A stretch of 46,690 nt of DNA from CAZNLL01 sp964573885 (GCA_964573885.1 CAZNLL010000012.1:1-46690), one strand, 5' to 3'; positions 17,224 to 26,366 are shown, numbered from the stretch's first letter. The notes: generated by a model not told the origin, from the sequence alone. Numbers and translations: made by a program.

Positions 17224-19623
17224 ATGTCATATAAGCTGCTCGTTATTGAATCACCGGCCAAGGCCAATACTTTGAAGAAATACCTGGGATCTGACTTCAA
17301 AATCATGGCCAGTGTGGGACATGTCAAGGATCTCCCTGTGAGCAGGCTCGGCGTTGACGTGGAAAACGATTTCAGTCCTGAGTATGTGACCATCAAAGGG
17401 AAGGGGAAAATCCTCCAGGACCTGAAAGCGGCCGGTAAGAAGGCCGAGGGCCTTTATCTCGCTCCAGACCCTGACCGGGAAGGAGAGGCCATTGCCTGGC
17501 ACGTTGCGGAGGAGGTCAAACCGCGGAATGGTGAGGTTTTCAGGGTCCTTTTCAATGAACTTACCGAAAAGGCCATTCGCGAGGCCGTTTCCTCCCCCAA
17601 GCCACTCAACAGAGACAAGTTTGAGTCCCAGCAGGCCAGAAGGATCCTGGACCGCCTGGTGGGATACCAGATCTCTCCACTCCTGTGGAAAAAGGTCAAG
17701 AGGGGACTCAGCGCCGGACGGGTTCAATCCGTGGCCCTCAAGATGATCTGTGACCGGGAGCGCGAAATCCAGGCCTTTGAACCACGCGAATACTGGTCGC
17801 TCACCGCCCATCTGGAGGGGGATGAACCGCCCCCTTTTAAGGCCAATCTCTTCAAGTATGAGGGCAGAAAGATTGATCTGAATGATGGGGATGAGGCGGC
17901 GAAAATTGCTGCAGAGAGCCAAAGCCAGCCCTTCAAGGTGACGGGCCTTTCGATCAAGCAGAAGAAAAGGAACCCACCACCCCCCTTCACGACAAGCCTT
18001 CTTCAGCAGGAGGCCTTTAAACAGCTTGGATTCAGGGCAAAAAAGACCATGTCCATTGCCCAGAACCTTTACGAGGGGATTGACTTGGGCGACGGGGGCC
18101 GGGTAGGGCTCATTACCTATATGAGGACGGATTCATTCCGACTCTCAGATGATGCCCTTTCTCAAGCGAGGGATTTTATCCTCCAGGCCTATGGCAACGA
18201 TTGTCTGCCTTCCAAACCGAGGCGATACAAGAGCCGAAAAGGGGCTCAAGAGGCCCACGAGGCCATAAGGCCGACTTCCGCCGAAAACGATCCGGAAAGG
18301 GTCTCCCCATATCTAAGTAAAGACCAGCTTACCCTCTATACCCTTATTTGGAAGAGGTTTATCGCTTCTCAGATGAAACCGGCCCTTATGGAAGAAACCC
18401 TTGCCGAGATCACGGCGGGCAAGGCCCTTTTTAAGGCCACGGGTTCTGTGGTTACCTTTAAGGGTTTTACCTTGCTATACGAAAAGGGTGCCCGCAGTGG
18501 AGAGCCCGAAAAAGACCAAGAGGGCTGTTTACCGCCCTTGGGAAGGGGGCAAGTCCTCAAGCTCAAAAAAATGGAGCCGGCCCAGCATTTCACCCAGCCC
18601 CCGCCCAGGTTTACCGAGGCAACCCTGGTCAAAGCCCTTGAGGAAAACGGCATCGGCCGCCCCTCCACCTATGCCAGCATCCTGGCCAATATCAGTGGCA
18701 GGGAATACGTCTCCGTCGAGAAGAGGCGATTCAGGCCCACAGAATTGGGATTCCTGGTGACAGATCTGCTGGTCAAGGGTTTCCCCGAGATCATGGATAC
18801 CGATTTTACCGCCCAGATGGAAAGCAATCTGGACAGAGTAGAGCAAGGTGAGATCAAGTGGACCGAGGTGATCAGGGATTTCTACGACTCCTTTCAAAAA
18901 AACCTGGACAGGGCCAGAGAGGAGATGAAAGGGGAGGTCCTTACAGGCATTGCCTGCCCCAAATGTCAGCGGCCCATGGCCATCAAATCGGGAAAGAACG
19001 GGCTGTTTCTCGCCTGCACAGGATATCCCGAATGCAAGAGCACGAGTAATTTCAGGAGGGATGAAAAGGGGCGAATCATTCCCGCCTTTGCGGAAGAGCC
19101 GGAAGAAGAAAAGGATACTTGCGAGATTTGCGGTAGGCCCATGGTCGTTAGGAAGGGCAAATTCGGTTCTTTTCTGGCCTGCACCGGATATCCCGAATGC
19201 CGGAATACACGACCTTTAGGGCCTGAGCAGGGGGGAGAGGAAGGCGCCGCGGCCACAGGGGTAAGGTGTGAGGTGTGCGGTGCAAGGATGGTGGTCAAGA
19301 CGAATCGGGCGGGGCGCCGGTTCCTGGCCTGTGAGAATTACCCCAAGTGTACCCATACTGAACCGTTGAGCACAAATGTGCCGTGCCCCAATGAGGGTTG
19401 CCCAGGAACCTTGGTAGAGCGGGTGTCCAAGAAAGGGAGGACGTTCTACGCCTGTAACCAGTACCCGAAGTGCCGTTTTGCCATGTGGGATGAACCCTAC
19501 GACGGGGTGTGTCCGGAATGCGGGACTCCGGTCCTGTGCGTGAAGCACCCGAAAGCTTCTGAAACTGTGCTGGCATGCCGGAAAAAAGGGTGCTCCTTCA
19601 CGAAGCCTCTTGATTCCGCCTGA
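17224..19623 (+). CDS. topA: DNA topoisomerase I
   Basis: The 799-residue enzyme relaxes negative supercoils. It has a Toprim domain at the start (LLVIESPAKANTLKKYL; acidic DPDREGE) and the catalytic Tyr299 in GLITYMRTDS. The C-terminal ~200 residues hold five Cys4 zinc-ribbon units, starting CPKC, CEIC, CEVC, CPNEGC and CPEC. ATG 17224 was chosen because the conserved MSYKLLVIESPAKA begins there; ATG 17215 is a possible alternative. It follows dprA by 80 bases. Confidence 0.97.
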   Translation: MSYKLLVIESPAKANTLKKYLGSDFKIMASVGHVKDLPVSRLGVDVENDFSPEYVTIKGKGKILQDLKAAGKKAEGLYLAPDPDREGEAIAWHVAEEVKPRNGEVFRVLFNELTEKAIREAVSSPKPLNRDKFESQQARRILDRLVGYQISPLLWKKVKRGLSAGRVQSVALKMICDREREIQAFEPREYWSLTAHLEGDEPPPFKANLFKYEGRKIDLNDGDEAAKIAAESQSQPFKVTGLSIKQKKRNPPPPFTTSLLQQEAFKQLGFRAKKTMSIAQNLYEGIDLGDGGRVGLITYMRTDSFRLSDDALSQARDFILQAYGNDCLPSKPRRYKSRKGAQEAHEAIRPTSAENDPERVSPYLSKDQLTLYTLIWKRFIASQMKPALMEETLAEITAGKALFKATGSVVTFKGFTLLYEKGARSGEPEKDQEGCLPPLGRGQVLKLKKMEPAQHFTQPPPRFTEATLVKALEENGIGRPSTYASILANISGREYVSVEKRRFRPTELGFLVTDLLVKGFPEIMDTDFTAQMESNLDRVEQGEIKWTEVIRDFYDSFQKNLDRAREEMKGEVLTGIACPKCQRPMAIKSGKNGLFLACTGYPECKSTSNFRRDEKGRIIPAFAEEPEEEKDTCEICGRPMVVRKGKFGSFLACTGYPECRNTRPLGPEQGGEEGAAATGVRCEVCGARMVVKTNRAGRRFLACENYPKCTHTEPLSTNVPCPNEGCPGTLVERVSKKGRTFYACNQYPKCRFAMWDEPYDGVCPECGTPVLCVKHPKASETVLACRKKGCSFTKPLDSA

Positions 19624-19692
19624 GACGGTTTACCAGCATGTGGGCCTGGACAGGAGTTCCCTCCCATGGATGGCGTTGTGTGATCTTCATCT

Positions 19693-19753
19693 GCCTTTTA
19701 AAAGGCCTGCCTGGGATGGCGCTGAATTGTCGGGGCAGAAGGTCCTCTGCCCC
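19693..19753 (+). terminator. Palindrome and hairpin after topA
   Basis: Two structures lie between the convergent topA and response regulator genes. One is the perfect 14-base palindrome GCCTTTTAAAAGGC (19693-19706). The other is a perfect 8-bp hairpin, GGGGCAGA-AGGTCC-TCTGCCCC (19732-19753). Neither has a T-run, so a transcription-stopping role is only inferred. Confidence 0.4.
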
Positions 19754-19841
19754 TGGAATGAAAAAGGCCCTCTCCAAGAGCGAAATGCTCCTCTCCCGGG
19801 GAGGACCCTGAAAAACGGCGAGGCCCGTTTGTCTTCGCGGC

Positions 19842-20348
19842 TTATTCCTCGGTGGCCAATTCCTTTTTAAGTTCTTCCTCGAATTCCTTGAAGAACTTGT
19901 CTTTTTCTCTCCAATCCGGTCCGAAGCGCTTGTTGAAGTATCCGCCCAATTTATCGAAGAGCTTTTTCCACACGGGTCGGCCTTCACCCAGGACCACATC
20001 CTCGAGGAATTCCCTGAGCTCAGGAATCTTTTCTTTGGGAAGAAAAGATACCGCCCCAAGCTTTATGGACTTTTTCAGGGATTCCGGGGAGAGGGCATGG
20101 GCGGTAAGCATGACCGTGGGGAAGCCCCGGGACACGGAGTTTTTAAGGAGCTCGAAGCCGTTCACCCCCATGATATCGAGGATCACGATATCATAGGTAT
20201 AGCTGAGGAGGTATTGGAGAGCCGTATCATAATCCGTTGCCTTGTGGAGGAGGCACATATCCAACTCTTCTGCCACGGTTTCCAGTACATCGGGCTCGTC
20301 ATCCACGACCAGTATGACCTTATCTTTTAATAAGCTTTCGGACGTCAT
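19842..20348 (-). CDS. Single-domain response regulator
   Basis: The 168-residue protein is a CheY-like receiver. The acidic pair is Asp16/Asp17 (VVDDEPD), the phospho-acceptor Asp58 (DIVILDI), and Thr in VMLTAHA and Lys in FLPKEKI complete the site. After about residue 122 comes a basic then acidic helical tail (KFFKEFEEELKKELATEE) instead of an output domain. It probably signals by protein contact. No kinase is adjacent; the nearest is at 43.3 kb. Confidence 0.88.
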   Translation of the reverse strand: MTSESLLKDKVILVVDDEPDVLETVAEELDMCLLHKATDYDTALQYLLSYTYDIVILDIMGVNGFELLKNSVSRGFPTVMLTAHALSPESLKKSIKLGAVSFLPKEKIPELREFLEDVVLGEGRPVWKKLFDKLGGYFNKRFGPDWREKDKFFKEFEEELKKELATEE

Positions 20349-20456
20349 TTTTCTCTTTCCCCCCTGTTTTTGTTTATGGCTTAGGATCCAATTACATATC
20401 AGACTTTTCCATTAGGGTCAAAACAAATAGAAGAAAAAGTATCATTTAAGCTCTAT

Positions 20457-20523
20457 GAAACCGGGATCCGCCCCGAAGGGGTGGGCCTGCGCCGAGCGAA
20501 GCGAAGGCAAAGAAACCGGGATC
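20457..20523. repeat. Dispersed intergenic repeat, copy 2
   Basis: Bases 20471-20521 are identical to 2610-2660. The element is bracketed by direct repeats GAAACCGGGATC at 20457-20468 and 20512-20523 (period 55). Its hairpin is CCGCCCC-GAA-GGGGTGG, closed by one G-T pair where copy 1 has A-T, so pairing is kept despite the base change. It lies between the response regulator and the aldolase gene. Confidence 0.85.
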
Positions 20524-20567
20524 ATGACCTCCTTTCTTTTGTTCCGAGTCTCCCAGGCCGGTCCGAA

Positions 20568-21197
20568 TCAGCGCCTCCTGCCGATTTCGGCCAAATGCTC
20601 TGAAGGAATGGCCCGTGCCTTTCCCCTCGTAAGCACAAAGACCTTTGCCGCTTCCTCGACCTCTTCAGCCACATTCAGGGCCTCCTGCAGATCCCTGCCC
20701 AGGGTAACCAGTCCGTGATTTTGGAGGAGCAGGGCGGGGGTGTCCGTTTGGGAGAAGGCCTTTGAAACGTTTTGGGAGAGCCTTTCCGATCCCGGCACAA
20801 AAAAGGGGATCATGGGGAGGGGATGGGCCAGAAAGACAAATCCGGGGGTCAGGGGAGGCAGGGAATCCGGCCCCGGCCGTAACAGGGTGGTCGCCGCCAC
20901 GATATGGGCGCCGTGAACGTGACAAACCGCGTTGAAGTGGGCCTTCATTTGGAGGAGCTTCAAGTGCATTTTGGCCTCTGTGGTGGGCATTCCGCCCTCC
21001 AGGACCTCCCCGTGATCATCCACAGTCACCACCAGGTGGGGCTTGATGTCGCGAAGGGAATACCCTGACGGGGTAAGATAGATCCCCTCCCCGGCCCTCG
21101 AGGCCACATTTCCCCCTATGCCCGTGACCAGGTGCCTGTTATAAAGCAGCCGGCAGAACCGGCAAAATTCCTTTTTGGAAAGATGGCGGGAGGCCAT
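20568..21197 (-). CDS. Class II aldolase/adducin-family protein
   Basis: The protein (209 aa from ATG 21197; the frame is open to TTG 21275) has the family order: LVTGIGGNVASR phosphate loop, LTPSGYSLRDI, TTEAKMHLKLL with the catalytic Glu, the zinc ligands of HVHGAH, and a late His in LLQNHGLVTLG. Such enzymes cleave sugar phosphates such as fuculose-1-phosphate or ribulose-5-phosphate epimers to yield DHAP or glycolaldehyde. The substrate is not clear. The N-terminal start is uncertain because no strong Shine-Dalgarno precedes any candidate. A decayed gene lies just beyond its 5' end. Confidence 0.85.
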   Translation of the reverse strand: MASRHLSKKEFCRFCRLLYNRHLVTGIGGNVASRAGEGIYLTPSGYSLRDIKPHLVVTVDDHGEVLEGGMPTTEAKMHLKLLQMKAHFNAVCHVHGAHIVAATTLLRPGPDSLPPLTPGFVFLAHPLPMIPFFVPGSERLSQNVSKAFSQTDTPALLLQNHGLVTLGRDLQEALNVAEEVEEAAKVFVLTRGKARAIPSEHLAEIGRRR

Positions 21198-21310
21198 GTC
21201 TCTGTCCCGAAACATTTGAGGGTATGGCCGAAAACCAGACCAACCCATCTTAAACAGGTCCTTGGGGTATTTCAAGGTCTTTTCGGGCTTGACCCGATCC
21301 CCGTTCCCGT

Positions 21311-21553
21311 GTGATAAGTCGTCCTGATCAGTACTTCACCCTCCTGCCCGAGGACATTATCCTCACTGGCACGCCAAGCGGTGTGGGGGTTTTTCGGGAT
21401 CCCTCGGTCTATATAAGGGACGGCGATGTGGTCACCGTGGAGATAGAAGGGATAGGGCGGCTCACAAACCCTTGCCGGGTATTGAGCAAGGGTGGACCGG
21501 TTGAGGGAGGGGAAAAGGCGGAACCCCATGGCTGGAAAAGACCTTGTCATTGA
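21311..21553 (+). pseudogene. 3' remnant of a fumarylacetoacetate hydrolase (FAH) family gene
   Basis: About 60 codons match the C-terminal end of FAH-family enzymes: QYFTLLPEDIILTGTPSG, then IRDGDVVTVEIEGIGRLTNP. A complete family member is about 220-300 residues and its metal-binding Glu residues lie upstream, but no FAH-like sequence precedes base ~21311. The region instead runs into the opposing aldolase gene. I read this as a truncated, non-functional remnant. Its frame overlaps the start of the alpha/beta hydrolase gene, so the full gene was probably once the first gene of that operon. Confidence 0.7.
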
Positions 21554-22184
21554 AAGCCCACAAGGACCGTCCCTGGAGGCCCTTTTCCACCCCCGGGAGG
21601 GGGAAAAGGGGGTTGTGGTGACCCATCCCCATCCTCTTTACGGTGGCGATATGTACAACAACGTGGTCGAGGCGGTGACCAGGGCCTACCAGGAAATGGG
21701 CTATTCAACGCTTCGATTCAATTTCAGGGGTGTGGGAAACAGCCGGGGCCGCTACGGCGGGGGCAGGGGGGAAAAGGAAGACGTAAAAGCCGCCCTGGGC
21801 TATCTCTCCGGCCAGGGAAAGACGCGCATCGACCTGGCGGGTTATTCTTTCGGGGTGTGGGTGAATATGTTGGGCCTGAAAGACTTGGTGGCGGCCCAGC
21901 GCTTGGTGATGGTTTCCCCTCCCGTAGGCTTTATGGATTTCTCCTTCCTGGGTTACTGTTCAAAGTTGTCCCTGGTTATAACGGGGTCGGAAGATGATAT
22001 TGCGCCCCGGGCCATGCTGGAGAAGATGGTTCCGCGGTGGAACCCCGAGGCGATCTTCAAGACCGTTCAGGGGGCGGATCATTTTTACTGGGGTAAAACC
22101 ACCGAGATAGAGGCCATTATCCGGGATTTTCTCCAAGGAAATCAGGCCCCTTCCCCCATCACCCCAGGGACCGCTGATATTTGA
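21528..22184 (+). CDS. Alpha/beta hydrolase (COG2945-like)
   Basis: The 218-residue protein has the family's HPHPLYGGDMYNNVV oxyanion region and LRFNFRGVGNSRG. The nucleophile is Ser107 in GYSFG, with a likely Asp in TGSEDDI and His in GADHFYWG completing the triad. These are serine esterases or hydrolases of unknown substrate. ATG 21528 is preceded by AAAGGCGG. It lies three bases before manA and is co-transcribed with it. A catabolic link to the truncated FAH gene is possible but unproven. Confidence 0.88.
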   Translation: MAGKDLVIESPQGPSLEALFHPREGEKGVVVTHPHPLYGGDMYNNVVEAVTRAYQEMGYSTLRFNFRGVGNSRGRYGGGRGEKEDVKAALGYLSGQGKTRIDLAGYSFGVWVNMLGLKDLVAAQRLVMVSPPVGFMDFSFLGYCSKLSLVITGSEDDIAPRAMLEKMVPRWNPEAIFKTVQGADHFYWGKTTEIEAIIRDFLQGNQAPSPITPGTADI

Positions 22185-22187
22185 AAG

Positions 22188-23396
22188 ATGTTGAGCGAGA
22201 TCACCATCCTGAAAAATCCTCTTAAGTTTTATGACTGGGGCTCTACAAGGGCGCTTCAGGAACTGCTGGGAGAAACGGGCCTTCGGGAAAGACCCGTGGC
22301 TGAAGTCTGGATGGGGGCCCATCCGGATGCCCCTTCGCAGGTCTTGCTGGAAGGTAAATGGGTAAGCCTGGGTAAAGCTATAGAGCAGGGCCCTGAATTC
22401 GTGCTGAATAACAAGGTGAGCAAAAAATTCTCCGGGAAGCTTCCCTTTTTATTCAAAGTCCTGGCCGCTGAAAGGCCCCTGTCCATACAGGCCCATCCGA
22501 ACAAAGAGCAGGCCCGCAGGGGCTTTGTCAGAGAGGACAGCCTGGGGATTCCCGGCCATGCGCCTCAACGTAACTACAAGGATGAACATCACAAACCCGA
22601 ACTCCTGTGTGCCCTGGAACCCTTTCAAGGGCTAAAAGGATTTCGGCCGGTTGAAGAGATCCTGGAACTTATGGGAAAGGTTTCTTCATCCGCGCTCTCA
22701 GAAGAGCTTAAGAGGCTGAGGAGTGATCCGGGCCCGGGCGGCCTGCGGCGTTTTTTTGCCGCCTTGTTGAGAAAGGGCCGGGATGAGCGGGTAGGCCTCG
22801 TAACCGAGGCGGTGCGACAGGCCAAAAGCCTGGTTTCTCAAGAGCCGGCCGTTGAATGGGTGATCCGGCTCCATGACGAGCATCCCGGGGACGTGGGCGT
22901 CCTTTCACCCTTGATCCTCAACCTGTTTGTTTTGGAACCGGGAGAGGCCCTTTACCTGGCTCCCGGCCAACTCCACGCCTATCTGCACGGGGTGGGTATT
23001 GAGGTCATGGCCAATTCAGACAATGTCCTGAGGGGCGGGCTGACAACCAAGCATGTGGATGTGGAACAGCTCCTGCGAATCGTGGACTTCCGCTCGGATT
23101 CGATCATCCCCCTGAGGCCCCGGATGAAAAGAAAGGGCGAGATGAGCTACCAGACCCCGGCCGAGGAGTTTTTGTTATCCGTAATTTCTGTAGTCCCTGA
23201 CACACCCTTTACCGCGCCCCCCGACCGGAGCGTGGAAATCCTCATTTGCGTTCAGGGAGGCGGCGAAATCAAAGATTCCGGCACCGGTTCATCTCTGCCC
23301 CTTGCCCGGGGGAGGTCCGTGATCATTCCGGCCGCGGTCCCGGGCTATTGCATTGAAGGGCGGGCCACCCTTTATAAGGCCTCTGTACCCCCTTGA
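22188..23396 (+). CDS. manA: Mannose-6-phosphate isomerase, class I
   Basis: The 402-residue enzyme interconverts mannose-6-phosphate and fructose-6-phosphate, feeding GDP-mannose and surface glycans. Zinc-binding motifs are visible: QAHPNKEQA, KDEHHKPELLCAL and the PGQLHAYLHGVGIEVMANSD cupin segment, followed by RGGLTTKHVD. The length is typical of class I enzymes. It follows the hydrolase by three bases. Its stop is only seven bases from the stop of the opposing AsmA-like gene. Confidence 0.95.
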   Translation: MLSEITILKNPLKFYDWGSTRALQELLGETGLRERPVAEVWMGAHPDAPSQVLLEGKWVSLGKAIEQGPEFVLNNKVSKKFSGKLPFLFKVLAAERPLSIQAHPNKEQARRGFVREDSLGIPGHAPQRNYKDEHHKPELLCALEPFQGLKGFRPVEEILELMGKVSSSALSEELKRLRSDPGPGGLRRFFAALLRKGRDERVGLVTEAVRQAKSLVSQEPAVEWVIRLHDEHPGDVGVLSPLILNLFVLEPGEALYLAPGQLHAYLHGVGIEVMANSDNVLRGGLTTKHVDVEQLLRIVDFRSDSIIPLRPRMKRKGEMSYQTPAEEFLLSVISVVPDTPFTAPPDRSVEILICVQGGGEIKDSGTGSSLPLARGRSVIIPAAVPGYCIEGRATLYKASVPP

Positions 23397-23403
23397 TGGA
23401 AAC

Positions 23404-25425
23404 TCACTGCGACTTCCGGCCGAAGGGGAGCATCTTGAGAAGGCCTTTGGCCTTCTCTTCCAGGACGTTTTTTTCCTCCTTTGAGCCTGCGGGTTTCTCC
23501 AGCAGCTTCTTGAGCTTGGAGGGATCCGGCACGACCTTTTTGAGCATGCCCTTGAGATCTGGACGAAACTTGGGAGAAGAGAAGGGCCCGCTAACGAGCA
23601 CGGGAACCATGATACCGGTCCGTTCAGTGGTATCTCCCTGGCCTTTAAGGGTGGCCACGAACTTGGGCTCCACCCGGAATTGCAGGGTTTCATCCACCAG
23701 ATTCGCCTGTCCAGAGGCTGTGACCCGGATAAGGGGGGACTTGAGGCTGGCCTGAGGGGTGGTCACCACCCCGTTCATGATGGTAAAAGGGGCGTGGAAC
23801 TCAGAAAAGCTGGTCCTGGGTCTCTCTTGGGCCTCCTTGGCCAGTCTGAATTTGGCCTTGATATTCCGGACCATTCCTCCCAGGTCAAATCCGACAAAGG
23901 CCCCGTCCGTAAACCGTAACGCTCCTTTGCCGTTCAGGGTCCTCTTTATCTTATCCGGGTCATCTCCGGCCATTTTGATGGAGGCCTGGACATTGACGGT
24001 CCCTTCCAGAAAATCCTTGTCGAGCATATCCTTGAGAAGAGGACCCGCCTGGATTCCATGGGCGAGGAGTTGGACATGACTCTTGGGTGTGTCCTGCTTC
24101 AGGTCAAAGACCCCCTTGGCGCCGAGTTTCCCCTGATAAAGGCGCAGGGAAAGGGGGTCTAAATGAAAGCGCCCCCCTCTCCCCTGGAACTTAAGATGGA
24201 TGTCCTGGATCTTGGCCCCGTGGACCTTGAGTTCATCCATTTTGACGGTGCCGTCCAGCACGAGACGGCGAAGGGCGGAGTAATCGGTCCCCTTTGTGGG
24301 GGCCGATTTCTTTTTTTCGGGCTCTTTGCCTCCAGCCTTTTTTTCGGCTTGGGGGGGGAGGTATCTATCCAGGTCCAGCCTGTCCAGGTGGAGTTTAAAG
24401 GACACGTCCGGTCTTTCGAAGTCTTTTGCACTGCCGGAAAAAGTGATCTTGGACTGATCCAGCTTCAGGAGCCCCTCTGAGATGGAGGCGCTGGACCGGT
24501 CCCCTTTCACCTGAGCGTCAAAGGACATTTGGGTTAACACCGCGGGATCGGCGGTGGCCACGGGCAAGGGCTGACCGAGGGCCTTGAGGAGCTTGCGCGG
24601 AGAAAAGGGGGGAACCCGGACGGTCAGGTTATACCGGGCCCTGGTGGCCGGATCCACGACCTGGCCCTTAAGCCCCATATCGAATTCCTTCATGGCCTTC
24701 AACTCCAGGTCAACAGGGAGGGTCCCTTGCCCCGGCTTTTTCCCCACAGGACCCACAGTCCCTTTTAAGGAAAGGGGCTCTCCCTCCAACTTCGCCGAAA
24801 GGGCGAAACGGATCGGGCGGTCCAGGGACACATCGTCAAGGCGGAGGTTCACATGGGTCAACTCCTTGCGTTGTCCGGTCACCCCGTCGATCCAGAGAAG
24901 AGATCCCTTCTTGATGGTGAACTCACCCACGGCCAACCCCTCCAGGGGCAGGGTTTTTTGCGGTTCCGCTTCCGGAGGAGGAGACTTGGGTTGTGAAATA
25001 CCCGAGGCGGACTTGTCCGATGGTTTTCCCAGACCTTCCCAGCTTGCCCTGCCCGCCTTGTCTCTCTCCAGCACGATGCGCGGTTCTTCCATGACAAAAC
25101 GTTGGACCTGGATATCCTTGGACAGGAGCGGGATGAGCTTGACCTGGACATCAAAGGCCTTGATGAAGACGAAATCTTTTTCCTTAAAACCAGGGGGGTT
25201 GCCCACATGGAGGTCGGAGAGCGCCAGGCCGGCCCACGGGAAGAGGGACAGGCGGAGTTCCCCGTTTATGGCGAAAGGACGGCCTATGGCCTCTGAGACC
25301 CGTTTTTCTATGGTGGGTTTGTAGTCCTCCACATCCACGAAGAGGGGTACCACCAGCAGGGCCACAATAATAAGCACAATGAGCCCGCCGACTATAATGG
25401 ATATCCATTTTACCGCCCTTTTCAT
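23404..25425 (-). CDS. AsmA-family outer-membrane/envelope protein
   Basis: The protein (673 aa) starts at ATG 25425; AGGAGG lies six bases upstream and the ATG immediately before is also possible. One N-terminal membrane helix (about 6-28) is followed by the AsmA N-terminal pattern (VDVEDYKPTIEKRVSEAIGR, FPWAGLALSDLHVGNPPGF). Long beta-rich repeats and the C-terminal AsmA domain (GKGALRFTDGAFVGFDLGGM) come after. AsmA-like proteins are thought to help move phospholipids between membranes. A Lys/Gly-rich linker lies near 320-335. It converges on manA. Confidence 0.92.
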   Translation of the reverse strand: MKRAVKWISIIVGGLIVLIIVALLVVPLFVDVEDYKPTIEKRVSEAIGRPFAINGELRLSLFPWAGLALSDLHVGNPPGFKEKDFVFIKAFDVQVKLIPLLSKDIQVQRFVMEEPRIVLERDKAGRASWEGLGKPSDKSASGISQPKSPPPEAEPQKTLPLEGLAVGEFTIKKGSLLWIDGVTGQRKELTHVNLRLDDVSLDRPIRFALSAKLEGEPLSLKGTVGPVGKKPGQGTLPVDLELKAMKEFDMGLKGQVVDPATRARYNLTVRVPPFSPRKLLKALGQPLPVATADPAVLTQMSFDAQVKGDRSSASISEGLLKLDQSKITFSGSAKDFERPDVSFKLHLDRLDLDRYLPPQAEKKAGGKEPEKKKSAPTKGTDYSALRRLVLDGTVKMDELKVHGAKIQDIHLKFQGRGGRFHLDPLSLRLYQGKLGAKGVFDLKQDTPKSHVQLLAHGIQAGPLLKDMLDKDFLEGTVNVQASIKMAGDDPDKIKRTLNGKGALRFTDGAFVGFDLGGMVRNIKAKFRLAKEAQERPRTSFSEFHAPFTIMNGVVTTPQASLKSPLIRVTASGQANLVDETLQFRVEPKFVATLKGQGDTTERTGIMVPVLVSGPFSSPKFRPDLKGMLKKVVPDPSKLKKLLEKPAGSKEEKNVLEEKAKGLLKMLPFGRKSQ
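23437..23457 (+). terminator. Hairpin at the manA/AsmA convergent junction
   Basis: A perfect 9-bp inverted repeat, GAGAAGGCC-TTT-GGCCTTCTC, lies 41 bases beyond the manA stop, inside the last codons of the opposing AsmA-like gene. No T-run directly follows on the plus strand (a TTTTTTT lies about 11 bases on), so it may be an imperfect terminator for the manA operon. It is also compatible with ordinary coding (Glu-Lys-Ala-Lys-Gly). Confidence 0.4.
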
Positions 25426-25497
25426 CATGCACCTCCTGATTAACACCTGGTTTTAAAAGGGTTGCATCCGGTCCCCCCTCTTGCCCGGCTCAAGGGG

Positions 25498-26127
25498 TCA
25501 CTTCATGGCCTCATGCTCTTGGAGAAACCTTTCAAAAAACTGCGCCATAAAGGCGTGACGCTCCTCGGCCATGCGGCGTCCCTCCCGGGTCAACATGCGA
25601 TCTTTGATCCTGGAGAGCTTGAGTTTAAATTCCCGGTACCCGGTGTCCTCTCTTGTGTAAGGCCTGGTGTGTGCCGGATTCACTGAAGGGTTATGCAAAG
25701 TCGCACCCACCTCGCCGGCGAATTGAAAAGTTCGGGCGACGCCGATTGCCCCGATGGCGTCCAGTTTGTCTGAGTCGAAAAGGACCTTTGCCTCCAGGGT
25801 CTGAGGGGGGGTGTTTCCCCGAAACCTGTGTGATCGAATACAGTGGATAATGTTTTTCTTTTCCTCTCGGGACAAGGGATATGTCCCAAGAAAAGACCGG
25901 GCCATGTCTGCCCCTTTTTGGGCGTGGCATGTCTTGCCCTGAGATCGGTCCTGCCAGGGGCGGCCGATGTCATGGAGGTAGGCTGCTATCTTTAAGACCT
26001 CCATATCCGCGCCCTCTGTACCCCCTATATGCATGCACAGGTTGTAGACCCGGCAGGTATGATCCCAGTCGTGGCTCGCCCGGGCTCCGGAAAGGCGCCC
26101 CTGGGCGAATCGCCTGATAGGTTCCAT
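25498..26127 (-). CDS. HD-domain phosphohydrolase (YedJ-like)
   Basis: The 209-residue protein has the HD metal-binding pattern: SHDWDHTCRVYNLC (His23), LHDIGRPW (His-Asp at 52-53), HCIRSHRFRG and the late Asp in FDSDKLDAIGAIG. It resembles YedJ-type uncharacterised metal-dependent phosphohydrolases, probably acting on nucleotides. ATG 26127 was chosen; ATG 26139 is also possible, and no Shine-Dalgarno is strong. It precedes the AsmA-like gene on the same strand, with a gap of about 70 bases. Confidence 0.88.
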   Translation of the reverse strand: MEPIRRFAQGRLSGARASHDWDHTCRVYNLCMHIGGTEGADMEVLKIAAYLHDIGRPWQDRSQGKTCHAQKGADMARSFLGTYPLSREEKKNIIHCIRSHRFRGNTPPQTLEAKVLFDSDKLDAIGAIGVARTFQFAGEVGATLHNPSVNPAHTRPYTREDTGYREFKLKLSRIKDRMLTREGRRMAEERHAFMAQFFERFLQEHEAMK

Positions 26128-26366
26128 GTCCACACCCATAGCTGAAATATATACCAGTTTTCTTTGTCCGTCACCAGGAAAAGGCCGGGGATCCCCTTGG
26201 CGGCTTCCCAAAATGAGGGTCGTACATGAGCCCCGGGCGGCCGGATTTTATTCAGCATGGGGGTGCTTTAGCACGGTTTTGAGAGGCGGAATTTTGTTGC
26301 CCCTCACCATCTTCCATGGTACATACAAACACCAAGTTCAAGTCCCATTATCAGGAGTAGGGTCTT

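Noticed and set aside
19598..20059. A 153-codon minus-strand frame between topA and the response regulator
   Set aside because: Overlaps both real genes in another frame and shows no family features.
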